The notes under the pieces were generated by a model that saw only the letters and a program-made list of their open reading frames with translations, did no database searches and was not told the DNA's origin. A stretch of DNA of 64,000 nt. Origin: Candidatus Hydrogenedens sp. (GTDB lineage: Bacteria; Hydrogenedentota; Hydrogenedentia; Hydrogenedentales; CAITNO01). This document shows, piece by piece, positions 9,849-19,283 of the stretch (positions are counted from its first letter, which is position 1; each line of letters begins with the position of its first letter). The position numbers were made by a program, and so were the translations under genes. The DNA lies in NCBI GenBank assembly GCA_012522755.1, contig JAAYJV010000135.1:32821-96820 (forward strand). The letters run 5' to 3'.

Positions 9849-9941
9849 AGTCCCCTTCCAAGGGTGAATATAAAAATGCAGGAAACACATGCTTCTCTGC
9901 TATGATCATTGCATCAGCCTCAATCGTCAAGGACATGCATC

Positions 9942-11819
9942 ATGAATTCATTTAAAAACAGTCTTTTCCTTTTTGCTGCTCTCCTCCTGCTTGGCGGATG
10001 TGTGACAACAGGCCCCGAAACCGAAGAAGAATTTGTCCTGCAAATGGAGACAACCCGGCAGCCTGTTGATCTTGAGAAAGCAGCTTTGCTGAAAAACAGA
10101 AAATTTCCCGACAGTTCACAGATCCTTTTTCTGCCTCAGCCCCGCCAGGTGCAGTTTGTCCCGGGAATCTATCTGGAATCAAAGGTATCTCCCACCATCC
10201 GCTTTGACGCTTCCCAATTGAAAGCGCAGGGCTATGAACTGACTGTTTGCGATGAAGGGATATTCATAACAGCCGCCGATGAGGCCGGGCTCTTCTATGC
10301 CAGGCAGACACTGAGGCAGCTGGAACGCTATTATGAGGGCAGCAACCGCCTCCCAGCCGTACATATTGAAGACTGGCCCGACTATCCCCATCGCGGCGTA
10401 TTGCTCGATATTGCCCGAGACAAAATCCCAACGCTGGAAACACTTTACGAATATATTGATCTTCTGAGCCATTTGAAGTTCAACCAACTCCAATTGTATA
10501 TGGAACACAGTTTCGCTTATCCCGGTCATGAAGTGGTCTGGCAGGATGCCTCTCCCCTCACGGCCGAGGATATCCGGGCTCTGGATCGTTATTGCGCCGA
10601 TCGCCATATGGAGCTGGTGCCCAACCAGAACTCTTTCGGCCACATGGAACGTTGGCTGCGCCATGAGAAATACGCACATCTGGCTGAAATACCGGGAAGA
10701 TCCGATCTTTGCGCCACCCATCCCGAAAGCATTCTTCTTTTGAAAGACATGTACAACCATATGCTCCCCTGTTTTTCGAGCAAGCAGGTCAATGTGGGCT
10801 GTGATGAAACCTTCACGCTGGGCCAGGGTGCGAGCCGGGAAGTTGTTGCCGAGTTGGGCAAAGGTCGTGTTTATTTGAATTTTCTGACGCAGATTTCGGA
10901 GCTTGTCGCGGCTCATGGAAAAACAATGCAATTCTGGGGGGACATCATTCTGGAACATCCGGAACTGATAGCAGAATTGCCGAAAAATGTCATTGCCATG
11001 GAATGGGGTTATGAGGCCAATCACCCCTTTAATGACCGGGGTGAGCACTTTGCCCGTTCAGGGATCCCTTACTATGTGTGCCCCGGCACATCCAGTTGGA
11101 ACTCCCTTCTCGGGAGAACAGACAATGCGCTTGCAAATCTGGAGCGGGCGGCTGCAAGCGGTTTGCAGCATGGCGCTATTGGTTATCTGATTACGGACTG
11201 GGGCGACAGCGGCCACTGGCAGTTCCCTTCCGTGTCTTATCTCCCCTTTGCCCGGGGCGCTTCTTTAAGCTGGGCCTATGAGGCCAATCTGAATCAGGAT
11301 TTGACCGGAGCGGTTGATGTTCATATTTTTCACGATGACAAAGCTCTCCTGTCTCAGTCCCTCTTTGATCTTGGAAATGCGCATCAGCTCACCGGTGCTT
11401 CCAGAGCCAATTCCACGGCTTTCTATGGCTGGCTTCTTTATGCCATGGAGGGCGATCCTGCAGACGGATTCTTCAAAGGAGTGTCCACAGAGGGTATTGA
11501 CCGGGCTGCAGCGGCACTTCAGGATGCCTTGACTCGTGTATCCCAGTCCCGATCCCAGCGCAGGGACAGCACACTCATGAAAAGAGAAATTACACTCAGT
11601 ACACGGATGGCGCTGCTCTCTTTGTCCATCGGCAAGGCAAGACTGGAAAACAATTGCAGCACCTCAGCACTGCCCGCTGTACGACGCCGTGAATTTTCTC
11701 TCGTTCTGGATTCCATCCTGGAAGAATATGCCCTGCTGTGGAATGCCCGGAACCGGCCGGGTGGATTGTCCGACAGTCTGGACAAGTTAAATCATCTGGG
11801 CCAACTTTTGAAAGGATGA
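9942..11819 (+). CDS. Glycoside hydrolase family 20-like beta-N-acetylhexosaminidase, lipoprotein
   Basis: Lipobox LLLGGC; HIEDWPDYPHRGVLLDIARDKIPT, LQLYMEHSFAYPGHE, catalytic D-E in VNVGCDETF. Confidence 0.85.
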   Translation: MNSFKNSLFLFAALLLLGGCVTTGPETEEEFVLQMETTRQPVDLEKAALLKNRKFPDSSQILFLPQPRQVQFVPGIYLESKVSPTIRFDASQLKAQGYELTVCDEGIFITAADEAGLFYARQTLRQLERYYEGSNRLPAVHIEDWPDYPHRGVLLDIARDKIPTLETLYEYIDLLSHLKFNQLQLYMEHSFAYPGHEVVWQDASPLTAEDIRALDRYCADRHMELVPNQNSFGHMERWLRHEKYAHLAEIPGRSDLCATHPESILLLKDMYNHMLPCFSSKQVNVGCDETFTLGQGASREVVAELGKGRVYLNFLTQISELVAAHGKTMQFWGDIILEHPELIAELPKNVIAMEWGYEANHPFNDRGEHFARSGIPYYVCPGTSSWNSLLGRTDNALANLERAAASGLQHGAIGYLITDWGDSGHWQFPSVSYLPFARGASLSWAYEANLNQDLTGAVDVHIFHDDKALLSQSLFDLGNAHQLTGASRANSTAFYGWLLYAMEGDPADGFFKGVSTEGIDRAAAALQDALTRVSQSRSQRRDSTLMKREITLSTRMALLSLSIGKARLENNCSTSALPAVRRREFSLVLDSILEEYALLWNARNRPGGLSDSLDKLNHLGQLLKG

Positions 11820-12371
11820 GTGCATACTTTTGCCTCACGAAAACCGAAACAAAGGAATATGATGGCGGCTGTTTATCTGGATATATCTGACGGGGCATTG
11901 CGGCTCACCCTCGATGTGATGCTCCAGGTTGAAGGTCACCGTATTGTCGAAAAAGGCCAGGATCTGACCATTTGTGATTCCGTCAACAAAGCCCTTCAAT
12001 CTGTACATGCCAATCCTGTGCTGGTTCTGGTCCCCTTCAGCCAGGTTCCTGATGCCATCATGGCCATGCAGCAGGGAGTCCGGGATTATGCCCTTCTTCC
12101 TCTTCAGCCGGGGGAAATTCCTCTTCTGGTGGCGCGTATTCTTGATGACAGCTTTGCAAAACAGGATTCGGGCGTCAACAATGAGGGGTCTGAAGAGCTT
12201 CTTCTGAAGAATGTGGAGAAAGAACATATCCTCCGGGTACTGCGTCTTTGCAAGGGAAATCAGGTTCAAGCAGCCAGACGTCTGGGAATCGGCCGGAATA
12301 CCCTCTGGCGCAAGCTGAAAGCTTACAAAGCCGAAGATGAGGAGGCCCCGGAAGAGGATCAGATGGTGTAA
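11820..12371 (+). CDS. Response-regulator-like protein: pseudo-receiver plus Fis-type HTH (no AAA+ domain); possible start 11859
   Basis: C-terminal [37 protein letters not shown] is a Fis/NtrC HTH; N-terminal part receiver-like; GTG at 11820 or ATG at 11859. Confidence 0.75.
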   Translation: MHTFASRKPKQRNMMAAVYLDISDGALRLTLDVMLQVEGHRIVEKGQDLTICDSVNKALQSVHANPVLVLVPFSQVPDAIMAMQQGVRDYALLPLQPGEIPLLVARILDDSFAKQDSGVNNEGSEELLLKNVEKEHILRVLRLCKGNQVQAARRLGIGRNTLWRKLKAYKAEDEEAPEEDQMV

Positions 12372-13435
12372 TCCTCTGTAAAGACCCGTGCATTACGCAG
12401 ACTGACCAGTACTTTTTCACCGACTCTGGGTTTCAAAGTCGCATGTCTTTCATGGGAGATTTCAACTATGACCCGCTCACCGCTTTCCGGTTCCAATTCC
12501 ATTTTCACATGGGGCCCCGCCGATTGAATACGCCGGATGAAGGCAATAGTTCCTTCATACTCCTGTTGGTCAGGCTGAACAGTGATATCGTAGGGTCGGA
12601 CAAAAAGGCGGGCTGCTGTTCCCTCGGGGCACTTGCCTAACAGCCCGGGTACTTTCCAGGGCCCGAAAACAGCCTCCCCTCTTTCTATGCGTCCATGAAA
12701 AAGATTCACGCTGCCCAGAAACTGCATGACAAATTCTGTGCGGGGCTGATGGAAGACCTCATCGGGTGTGCCGATCTGTTCTATACGTCCTTCGTTCATG
12801 ACCACAATTCTGTCGGCCAGTTCCAGCGCCTCCTCCTGATCATGAGTAACAAAGAGGCTGGTAATCTGAATCTCTTTGTGCAGACGCCGCAGCCACTTCC
12901 GCAGGTCTTCCCGTACTCGGGCATCCAGGGCCCCGAAAGGCTCGTCAAGAAGCAACACCTTGGGCTCAATGGCCAGTGCGCGCGCAAGAGCAACCCGCTG
13001 GCGTTGCCCGCCCGAGAGTTGCATGGGATAGCGGTTGCCCATGTTTTCCAGCTGGATCAGATTGAGGAGCTGTTCCACCCTGTCTTTCATTTCTTTTTTT
13101 GAGGGCCGCTCTTTTTTCGGACGCATGCGCATGCCGAAAGCGATATTGTCGAAGACGGTCATATGACGGAAGAGGGCGTAATGCTGAAACACAAAGCCAA
13201 CCTTCCTGTTTCCGGCGCGGGTATGGATCATGTTCTCATTGTTCATCATGACCTTCGCATCGGGATGTGCTTCCGGACTGTCGAGCCCGGCGATGATACG
13301 CAACAGACTGGTCTTACCAGATCCCGAGGGCCCCAGAAGAGCCATCAACTCCCCTTCTTCCACACGGAGGGATACATCGTGGAGCGCCTGGAAAGCACCA
13401 AAACACTTGGAGATGTGTTGAACTTCAATACTCAT
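12359..13435 (-). CDS. cysA: Sulfate/thiosulfate ABC transporter ATP-binding protein
   Basis: Walker [28 protein letters not shown] signature, neighbours cysW/cysT/sbp. Confidence 0.93.
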   Translation of the reverse strand: MSIEVQHISKCFGAFQALHDVSLRVEEGELMALLGPSGSGKTSLLRIIAGLDSPEAHPDAKVMMNNENMIHTRAGNRKVGFVFQHYALFRHMTVFDNIAFGMRMRPKKERPSKKEMKDRVEQLLNLIQLENMGNRYPMQLSGGQRQRVALARALAIEPKVLLLDEPFGALDARVREDLRKWLRRLHKEIQITSLFVTHDQEEALELADRIVVMNEGRIEQIGTPDEVFHQPRTEFVMQFLGSVNLFHGRIERGEAVFGPWKVPGLLGKCPEGTAARLFVRPYDITVQPDQQEYEGTIAFIRRIQSAGPHVKMELEPESGERVIVEISHERHATLKPRVGEKVLVSLRNARVFTEDYTI

Positions 13436-14301
13436 GAGGCTGGATCTCCCGGAACAGTGTCTTCTTGCACCTGATGAACACTTCCTCCGGAATTCAATTT
13501 CCAGAAAAAGAATTCTTTGGCAATGAGCGTCAGTAATGCCAAAAGCATCAGGAGCGAGGAAACAGCAAAAGCTGCTGTAAAATTATATTCGTTGTACAGG
13601 ATTTCAATATGCAGAGGCAGAGTAACGGTTTTTCCCCGTATATGACCGGAAAGGACGGACACAGCCCCGAATTCACCCATGGAACGCGCCACTGTCAGGA
13701 TAATGCCGTAAAGGAGAGCCCATTTGATGTTGGGCAGGGTAACGTAAAAAAAAGTCTGCAAGGTGCTGGCACCCAGCGAAACAGCGGCTTGTTCCTCTTC
13801 TGTGCCCTGCTCCTGCATGAGCGGGATAAGCTCCCGGGCCACAAAAGGGATGGTCACAAAGAGCGTGGCGATCACAATGGCCGGTGTGGAAAAGATAATG
13901 TTGAGATCGAATTTTTCAAGAAGGGATCCGAAAACACCGTGCTTGCCCAGATAAAGAATCAGAATAAAGCCGGCGATGACAGGAGGTACGGCAAAAGGAA
14001 GATCTATCAGGGCTGAAAGAAGACTCTTGCCTCGGAACTCATATTTGGTCAGAGCCCAGGCGGCCACGATACCGAAGAGCACATTCAAAGGAAGAGTCAC
14101 AATGACAGCCAGGAAAGTAAGCCCCAGCGCAAGCAGGGTATCGGGATGGGAAATGGCATTCAAGTAGGCCTTCAGACCGCCGCCGAAAGACTCCGAAATA
14201 ATCACGCAAAGAGGGAGTATGAGAAAGAGGGAGACAAAAGCCAGAGTGATGACTTGAAAGATCAGCCTGCTGAGTCTGGAAATGTAATCAGAGGAAAACA
14301 T
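13432..14301 (-). CDS. cysW: Sulfate ABC transporter permease
   Basis: Membrane protein; [86 protein letters not shown]. Confidence 0.93.
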   Translation of the reverse strand: MFSSDYISRLSRLIFQVITLAFVSLFLILPLCVIISESFGGGLKAYLNAISHPDTLLALGLTFLAVIVTLPLNVLFGIVAAWALTKYEFRGKSLLSALIDLPFAVPPVIAGFILILYLGKHGVFGSLLEKFDLNIIFSTPAIVIATLFVTIPFVARELIPLMQEQGTEEEQAAVSLGASTLQTFFYVTLPNIKWALLYGIILTVARSMGEFGAVSVLSGHIRGKTVTLPLHIEILYNEYNFTAAFAVSSLLMLLALLTLIAKEFFFWKLNSGGSVHQVQEDTVPGDPAS

Positions 14302-14307
14302 GGATTC

Positions 14308-15150
14308 CTAACTTCTTGGTTGAATTTTGCGGCTGTAGTGCCACTGGATAAGATGAATGGAAAGCAGGATCATGAAGGAAGCCAGCAGTGTGACAGCCGC
14401 CAGTGCCGTGGCACCATCATAATCGAACTGCTCCATTCTTCCTGCAATCAGAAGGGAAATGATCTCCGTTTTCATGGGCATATTCCCCGATATGAAAACT
14501 ACTGATCCATATTCACCCAATGCCCGGGCAAAAGCCAGAGAAAAGCCTGTGAGCAGGGCGGGACGGATTGCCGGGAAGATGACAGCGAAGAACACGCTTA
14601 TGGGAGAAGCACCGAGACTGATGGCCGCTTCCTCATATTCGCGTTCAATATCCTTCAGAGCCGGTTGAAGGCTGCGGATCACGAAAGGCAGACTGATAAA
14701 GCTGAGGGCGACTACGACTCCCAAAGGTGCGAAGGCGACCTGTATCCCGAAGATATCCAGATACCGGCCCACCATACCACTGCGCACATAGAGAGAAGTG
14801 AGAGCAATTCCGGAAACAGCTGTGGGCAGAGCGAAAGGAAGATCAATGAGAGCATCAATAAAAGAACAGCCGGGAAAAGGGAAACGGACCAGCGTCCAGG
14901 CGACAATAAATCCGAAAATAAGATTCAAGCCCGCAGCAATGAAGGAGGAGGCGAAAGTCAGTTTAAAAGCGGCCAGAGTACGGGGATCCTGAAAAATATC
15001 TCTGTATAGCGTTCCGTCCAGACTCAGGGCACGGAAAGACAGCAGACTCAAAGGAACCAGTACCAGCAGGGAAAGATAGACAAGAGTAAAGCCAAGACTG
15101 AGCCCGAAACCCGGCAGAAAATGATTTTGTGAGCCTGTCTTTTTCATCAT
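14308..15150 (-). CDS. cysT: Sulfate ABC transporter permease
   Basis: [55 protein letters not shown]; start ATG overlaps sbp stop. Confidence 0.93.
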   Translation of the reverse strand: MMKKTGSQNHFLPGFGLSLGFTLVYLSLLVLVPLSLLSFRALSLDGTLYRDIFQDPRTLAAFKLTFASSFIAAGLNLIFGFIVAWTLVRFPFPGCSFIDALIDLPFALPTAVSGIALTSLYVRSGMVGRYLDIFGIQVAFAPLGVVVALSFISLPFVIRSLQPALKDIEREYEEAAISLGASPISVFFAVIFPAIRPALLTGFSLAFARALGEYGSVVFISGNMPMKTEIISLLIAGRMEQFDYDGATALAAVTLLASFMILLSIHLIQWHYSRKIQPRS

Positions 15151-16232
15151 TTCTCCTGATTGGCGTAGCGCATTGCATAAAGACGGTTGAAGCAACCTGC
15201 GGGACTGAAATGCTTCTCGTGGGCCTTCTGCCAGTCGCCGAAGAACTCTTCAAGGGTAAAGAGATGGAGTTCAGGAAATTTGTCGCGATCCTCCGGAGAA
15301 GCATGCTGCATTTCACGGGGACGGAAATAATGCCGTGCAGCCAGGGCCTGACCCTCCGGACTGTACAAGCCCTCCAGATATGCCTGTGCCACATCCCGGG
15401 TGTGGCGTTTGTCAATGACCTCATCCACCAGCGACACAGTCGGTTCTGTAAGGATACTCACGGAGGGCGTGACAATCTCCAACCTTTCCTGAGGCAATGA
15501 TTTCAGAGCGAGCAAGGCTTCATTCTCCCAGGTGATCAGCACATCGCCAATGCCGCGCCGGGCGAAAGTGGTGGTCGCTCCCCGGGCACCGGAATCAAGA
15601 ACAGGAACATTTCTGAATAAGGCACTGAGAAAAGCAAAAGCTTTTTCTTCCGCTTCTTGAAGCAAAGGATCATCTTCAGAAAGTCGGGAAAGCTGATCTT
15701 CATCCAGAGCCTGGAGAAGGGCATAGCCCCAGGCGGCCAGATAATTCCAACGGGCTCCCCCGGAGGTCAGGGGATTGGGCGTAATCACTTCCACCCCCAC
15801 TTTGATCAGGTCACCCCAGTCTTGAATGTTTTTTGGATTGCCGGAACGTACAAGAAAAACGATTGTGGAAGTATAGGGCGCACTTCCATGGGGAAGTCGT
15901 GTCTGCCAGTCGGGCGGCAGTTTCCCCGTCTTGCTTGAAATAGCGTCAATATCATAAGCCAGCGCCAGTGTCACCACGTGGGCTTCCAATCCATCAATGA
16001 CAAAACGAGCCTGTTTTCCCGATGAACCATGAGACTGCAAAACCCGGACACTCTCTCCGCTCCCTTCACAATAATTTTCCGTGAACCAGGCATTGTAATC
16101 TCTGTAAAATTCGCGGGTGGGATCATACGATACATTCATGATCTCCACTGCAGGGGCCCGGTCGGAGAAAAACTGACCGCATCCGCTGCACAGAAGCAGT
16201 GTAAGAGTCAGAAGTATTTTCAATCCGCCCAT
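15147..16232 (-). CDS. sbp: Sulfate-binding periplasmic protein
   Basis: ILNVSYDPTREFYRDYNAWF-type N-terminus, ALAYDIDAIS, IVFLVRSGNPKNIQDWGDLIK, GGARWNYLAAWGYAL. Confidence 0.93.
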   Translation of the reverse strand: MGGLKILLTLTLLLCSGCGQFFSDRAPAVEIMNVSYDPTREFYRDYNAWFTENYCEGSGESVRVLQSHGSSGKQARFVIDGLEAHVVTLALAYDIDAISSKTGKLPPDWQTRLPHGSAPYTSTIVFLVRSGNPKNIQDWGDLIKVGVEVITPNPLTSGGARWNYLAAWGYALLQALDEDQLSRLSEDDPLLQEAEEKAFAFLSALFRNVPVLDSGARGATTTFARRGIGDVLITWENEALLALKSLPQERLEIVTPSVSILTEPTVSLVDEVIDKRHTRDVAQAYLEGLYSPEGQALAARHYFRPREMQHASPEDRDKFPELHLFTLEEFFGDWQKAHEKHFSPAGCFNRLYAMRYANQEK

Positions 16233-16243
16233 GATTGCTTCCT

Positions 16244-16708
16244 TCAGATACCGGCTCCGTCTTTAAAGTGAATTCCAAATACCTCGTGAGGCGACAAGGG
16301 TATGCAGGTTGTCAGCTGGCGCAAAGTGGTCTGATCCATGCGCTGCGCCGTGTGATTGCGTATTTCGAGAAAGGTACGTCTGAATTTGCAGTGCATTTCC
16401 TGACTGCAACTTTCATATTGCGTAATGGAAACACAGCCTATAGGCGCCAGCACCCCGTCAAAGGCGCGCACAACTTCGCCCATGGTAATCTCTTCAGGAT
16501 CTTTCGCAAGTTGAATCCCCCCTTCACGCCCCTGAATCGTGCTGATCCACCCTTCTTCTCTCATTTGCAAAGAGATTTGCTGCAAGAATCTATAGGGAAC
16601 ATCATGATGACGGGCCAGGGTACGCATGGAGATGGGCCCCTTGCCGTAATGCTCCGCAAGATAGACGAGCACTCTGAGTGCATAATCGGATTTTTTGGAA
16701 ACTTTCAC
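16244..16708 (-). CDS. Rrf2 family transcriptional regulator (CymR/IscR-like), first gene of sulfate importer operon
   Basis: MKVSKKSDYALRVLVYLAEHYGKGPISMRTLARHHDVPYRFLQQISLQMREEGWI...GREGGIQLAKDPEEITMGEVVRAFDG; GTG start with aaggag RBS; three clustered Cys. Confidence 0.93.
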   Translation of the reverse strand: MKVSKKSDYALRVLVYLAEHYGKGPISMRTLARHHDVPYRFLQQISLQMREEGWISTIQGREGGIQLAKDPEEITMGEVVRAFDGVLAPIGCVSITQYESCSQEMHCKFRRTFLEIRNHTAQRMDQTTLRQLTTCIPLSPHEVFGIHFKDGAGI

Positions 16709-16739
16709 GTCTGCTCCTTATAATCACTACTTATTAGGT

Positions 16740-16768
16740 ATTATATTGTTTTCTGAAAATAAACGCAA
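16740..16768 (-). promoter_or_regulatory. Sigma70-type promoter for the Rrf2-sulfate ABC operon
   Basis: Minus strand TTGCGT-N17-TATAAT, 32 nt from the -10 to the GTG start. Confidence 0.6.
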
Positions 16769-17057
16769 GCTTTTGAACCGCTTTAAGAACAAATTTGAAA
16801 TGGCAAGGGTTCCATTTCTCTCCTTGGATTTGTAATTCGAATCTGGCAAAAAAGTGGTGCTCTCTGCATATTTGGCGCATCCCCTCTCCTTTTTAGTAAA
16901 ATAAGAGCTGTGAGCCATAGGAGCAAAATCCAAGATCTTGTATTTCAGGCTTTTGGCTCCCCTGTTTTCTGATATTTTTCTGCTTCCTGTTCCGCACTGT
17001 AGGATTCAGGAGTGTGCCGTATGGTCTGTTTCCTTATTCTTCGGAGTTAGTCATCCT

Positions 17058-19247
17058 ATGAGATTGTTAATCACTGGCGGCGGCGGTTATCTGGGCACCC
17101 TGGTTGCCGATCATGCTTTTGTCCAGGGCCATTATGTACGGATCTTCGACCGTTTTTCCTTCCTTCCCGATGGCGAGTGTCCCTACGAACTTTTTTCCCC
17201 TGATGATACCAAGGGTGGTGTTGATGTGGTTCAAGGAGATATCCGCCGCCTTCAGGAACACCCTGATTTATTGAAGGGTATTGATGGGGTGATTCATCTT
17301 GCGGGCCTTTCCAGCGACCCCACCTGTGCGCTGGATCCGGAAATCGCCTATGAAGTCAATGTGGAATGTACCAGAGAGCTTGCACGCATGTGTGTTCAGG
17401 CCGGTATCCCCACTTTCGTTTTCGCCTCCACCTGCGCTGTCTATGGCCAGGGCGTATTTCCTATTCTTGATGAGGAAAGTCCTGTCAATCCTGTCTCAGT
17501 TTTTGCGGAAACCAAAATTGAGGCGGAGAAATCCCTGCTCTCCATGGCTTCGGCGCAGTTTCATCCGATCATCGCCAGGATGGGAACCCTTTTCGGCCTT
17601 TCAAAACGCATGCGCTTTGATCTTGCAGTGAATCATATGACGGCCTCAGCTGTCAAAAATAAAGGTATTCTTGTGAAAGGCGGCGGCAACCAGTGGCGGC
17701 CCTTCAGTCATGTCAGTGATGCAGCCCGGATTCTTCTGACTCTGGCCACGAAATCTTCAGTGAACCGAAAGTCCGGTATTTTCAATGTGGGCTGGGATTC
17801 CATGAACAGCACCATCTCATCACTGGCGGACAGAGTCTCAGCCGCATGTGACAACGTGCCTGTTCATACAGCGCGGGACGACGATGATCAACGCAATTAT
17901 CGTGTCCGATTCTCCCGTATTGCTGAGCATCTCGATTTGCCTGAGCCCCTCTCTTTTGAACAGGGTATTGAAGAATTGAAACCCCTTTTGGACAGAGAGG
18001 GCTTCAATCCCTTTGATGAAGCCTATTTCAATGTGGAGCGGATGAAACGGCTTCGAGCCACCCCTGTGAATGAAGGGGGCGAACCGGTGGCCGCGCGCTT
18101 TATTCCCCTGAGCAAGCCCAATCTGGCTGAAGAAGAAGAAGAGGCTGTATTACGCGCATTGCGCAGTGGCTGGCTCACTTCGGGCCCGCAGATCACGGCC
18201 TTTGAAAAAGATTTTGCCAGCCGGGTACAGGCTCCCTTTGCCGTATCTGTTTCTTCTTGCACGGCAGCCCTTCACCTCTGTCTCGCATCGCTGAATCTGC
18301 AACCCGGTGATGAGGTGCTCACGAGTCCCATCACCTGGGCGTCCACAGGCAACACCATTCTGAACATGGGCGCCAGAGTCCGTTTCGCCGATGTGGAAGC
18401 TGACACACTGAATATAGACCCGGTGCGCCTGGAAGAAGCCATTACTGATAGAACCAGGGCCATCATGCCGGTTCATATGGCCGGCTTGTCCTGCGACATG
18501 GGCGCTATCAACGCCATCGCTGAACGACACGGGATTCCTGTTGTGGAAGACGCCGCCCATGCCTTCGGCACGGAATATAAAGGGGTGCCCACGGGCGCCC
18601 GGGGCCTGGCTTGTTTCAGCTTTTATGCCACCAAGAACATCACCACCATGGAAGGCGGCATGATCACCACTGACGATGGTGATCTGGCTGTCCGGCTCCG
18701 TCGACTGGCCGGGAACGGCATGGGCAGCACAGCCTGGGATCGCTACGGACGCAGTGCTGTATCCGGGCCGGCTGAAGTATTGGAACCGGGTTACAAATAC
18801 GCTCTCAGTAATGTGAGCGCTGCATTGGGTATTGAGCAGCTGAAAAAGTTCGATGCTTTCCGGGCCTCAAGAAAGCGTATTGCTGAGATGTATCTTTCCG
18901 TTCTTTCCGACATGCCTGAACTGGAAATGCCTCCTGATACAGAAGAAGGACGTCACGGCTGGCATCTTTTCATCATCAAAATCCGTCCCGAATTCCTTTC
19001 TCTATCGCGAAATCGTATCATCGAAGAGTTGCGCAGAGAGAATATCGGAACGGGCATTCACTTTTACGGGCTTCATCTGCATCAGTATTACCGGGAAACA
19101 CTGGGCATGCGTCCTGAGGATTTTCCCGTGGCTACGAATGTTTCGGACCGCATCATTTCGCTTCCTCTTCATCCCGGCCTGAACGATCGCCATGTTCAGG
19201 ACGTAGTGACAGCACTGAAAAAAGTCATTTCCCATTCCAGAAAATAA
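17058..19247 (+). CDS. Fusion protein: NAD-dependent epimerase/dehydratase (extended SDR) + DegT/DnrJ/EryC1/StrS aminotransferase
   Basis: MRLLITGGGGYLGTLV Rossmann start; from about residue 352 'RFIPLSKPNLAEEEEEAVLRALRSGWLTSGPQ...FSFYATKNITTMEGGMITT' DegT PLP-Lys motif; single uninterrupted ORF. Confidence 0.92.
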   Translation: MRLLITGGGGYLGTLVADHAFVQGHYVRIFDRFSFLPDGECPYELFSPDDTKGGVDVVQGDIRRLQEHPDLLKGIDGVIHLAGLSSDPTCALDPEIAYEVNVECTRELARMCVQAGIPTFVFASTCAVYGQGVFPILDEESPVNPVSVFAETKIEAEKSLLSMASAQFHPIIARMGTLFGLSKRMRFDLAVNHMTASAVKNKGILVKGGGNQWRPFSHVSDAARILLTLATKSSVNRKSGIFNVGWDSMNSTISSLADRVSAACDNVPVHTARDDDDQRNYRVRFSRIAEHLDLPEPLSFEQGIEELKPLLDREGFNPFDEAYFNVERMKRLRATPVNEGGEPVAARFIPLSKPNLAEEEEEAVLRALRSGWLTSGPQITAFEKDFASRVQAPFAVSVSSCTAALHLCLASLNLQPGDEVLTSPITWASTGNTILNMGARVRFADVEADTLNIDPVRLEEAITDRTRAIMPVHMAGLSCDMGAINAIAERHGIPVVEDAAHAFGTEYKGVPTGARGLACFSFYATKNITTMEGGMITTDDGDLAVRLRRLAGNGMGSTAWDRYGRSAVSGPAEVLEPGYKYALSNVSAALGIEQLKKFDAFRASRKRIAEMYLSVLSDMPELEMPPDTEEGRHGWHLFIIKIRPEFLSLSRNRIIEELRRENIGTGIHFYGLHLHQYYRETLGMRPEDFPVATNVSDRIISLPLHPGLNDRHVQDVVTALKKVISHSRK

Positions 19248-19283
19248 CGGTTGCAAAAGTCATTGTTACAGAAGACAGTTATC

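Noticed and set aside
10179-11048. 289-aa minus-strand ORF opposite GH20
   Set aside because: Antisense to the conserved GH20 catalytic core.
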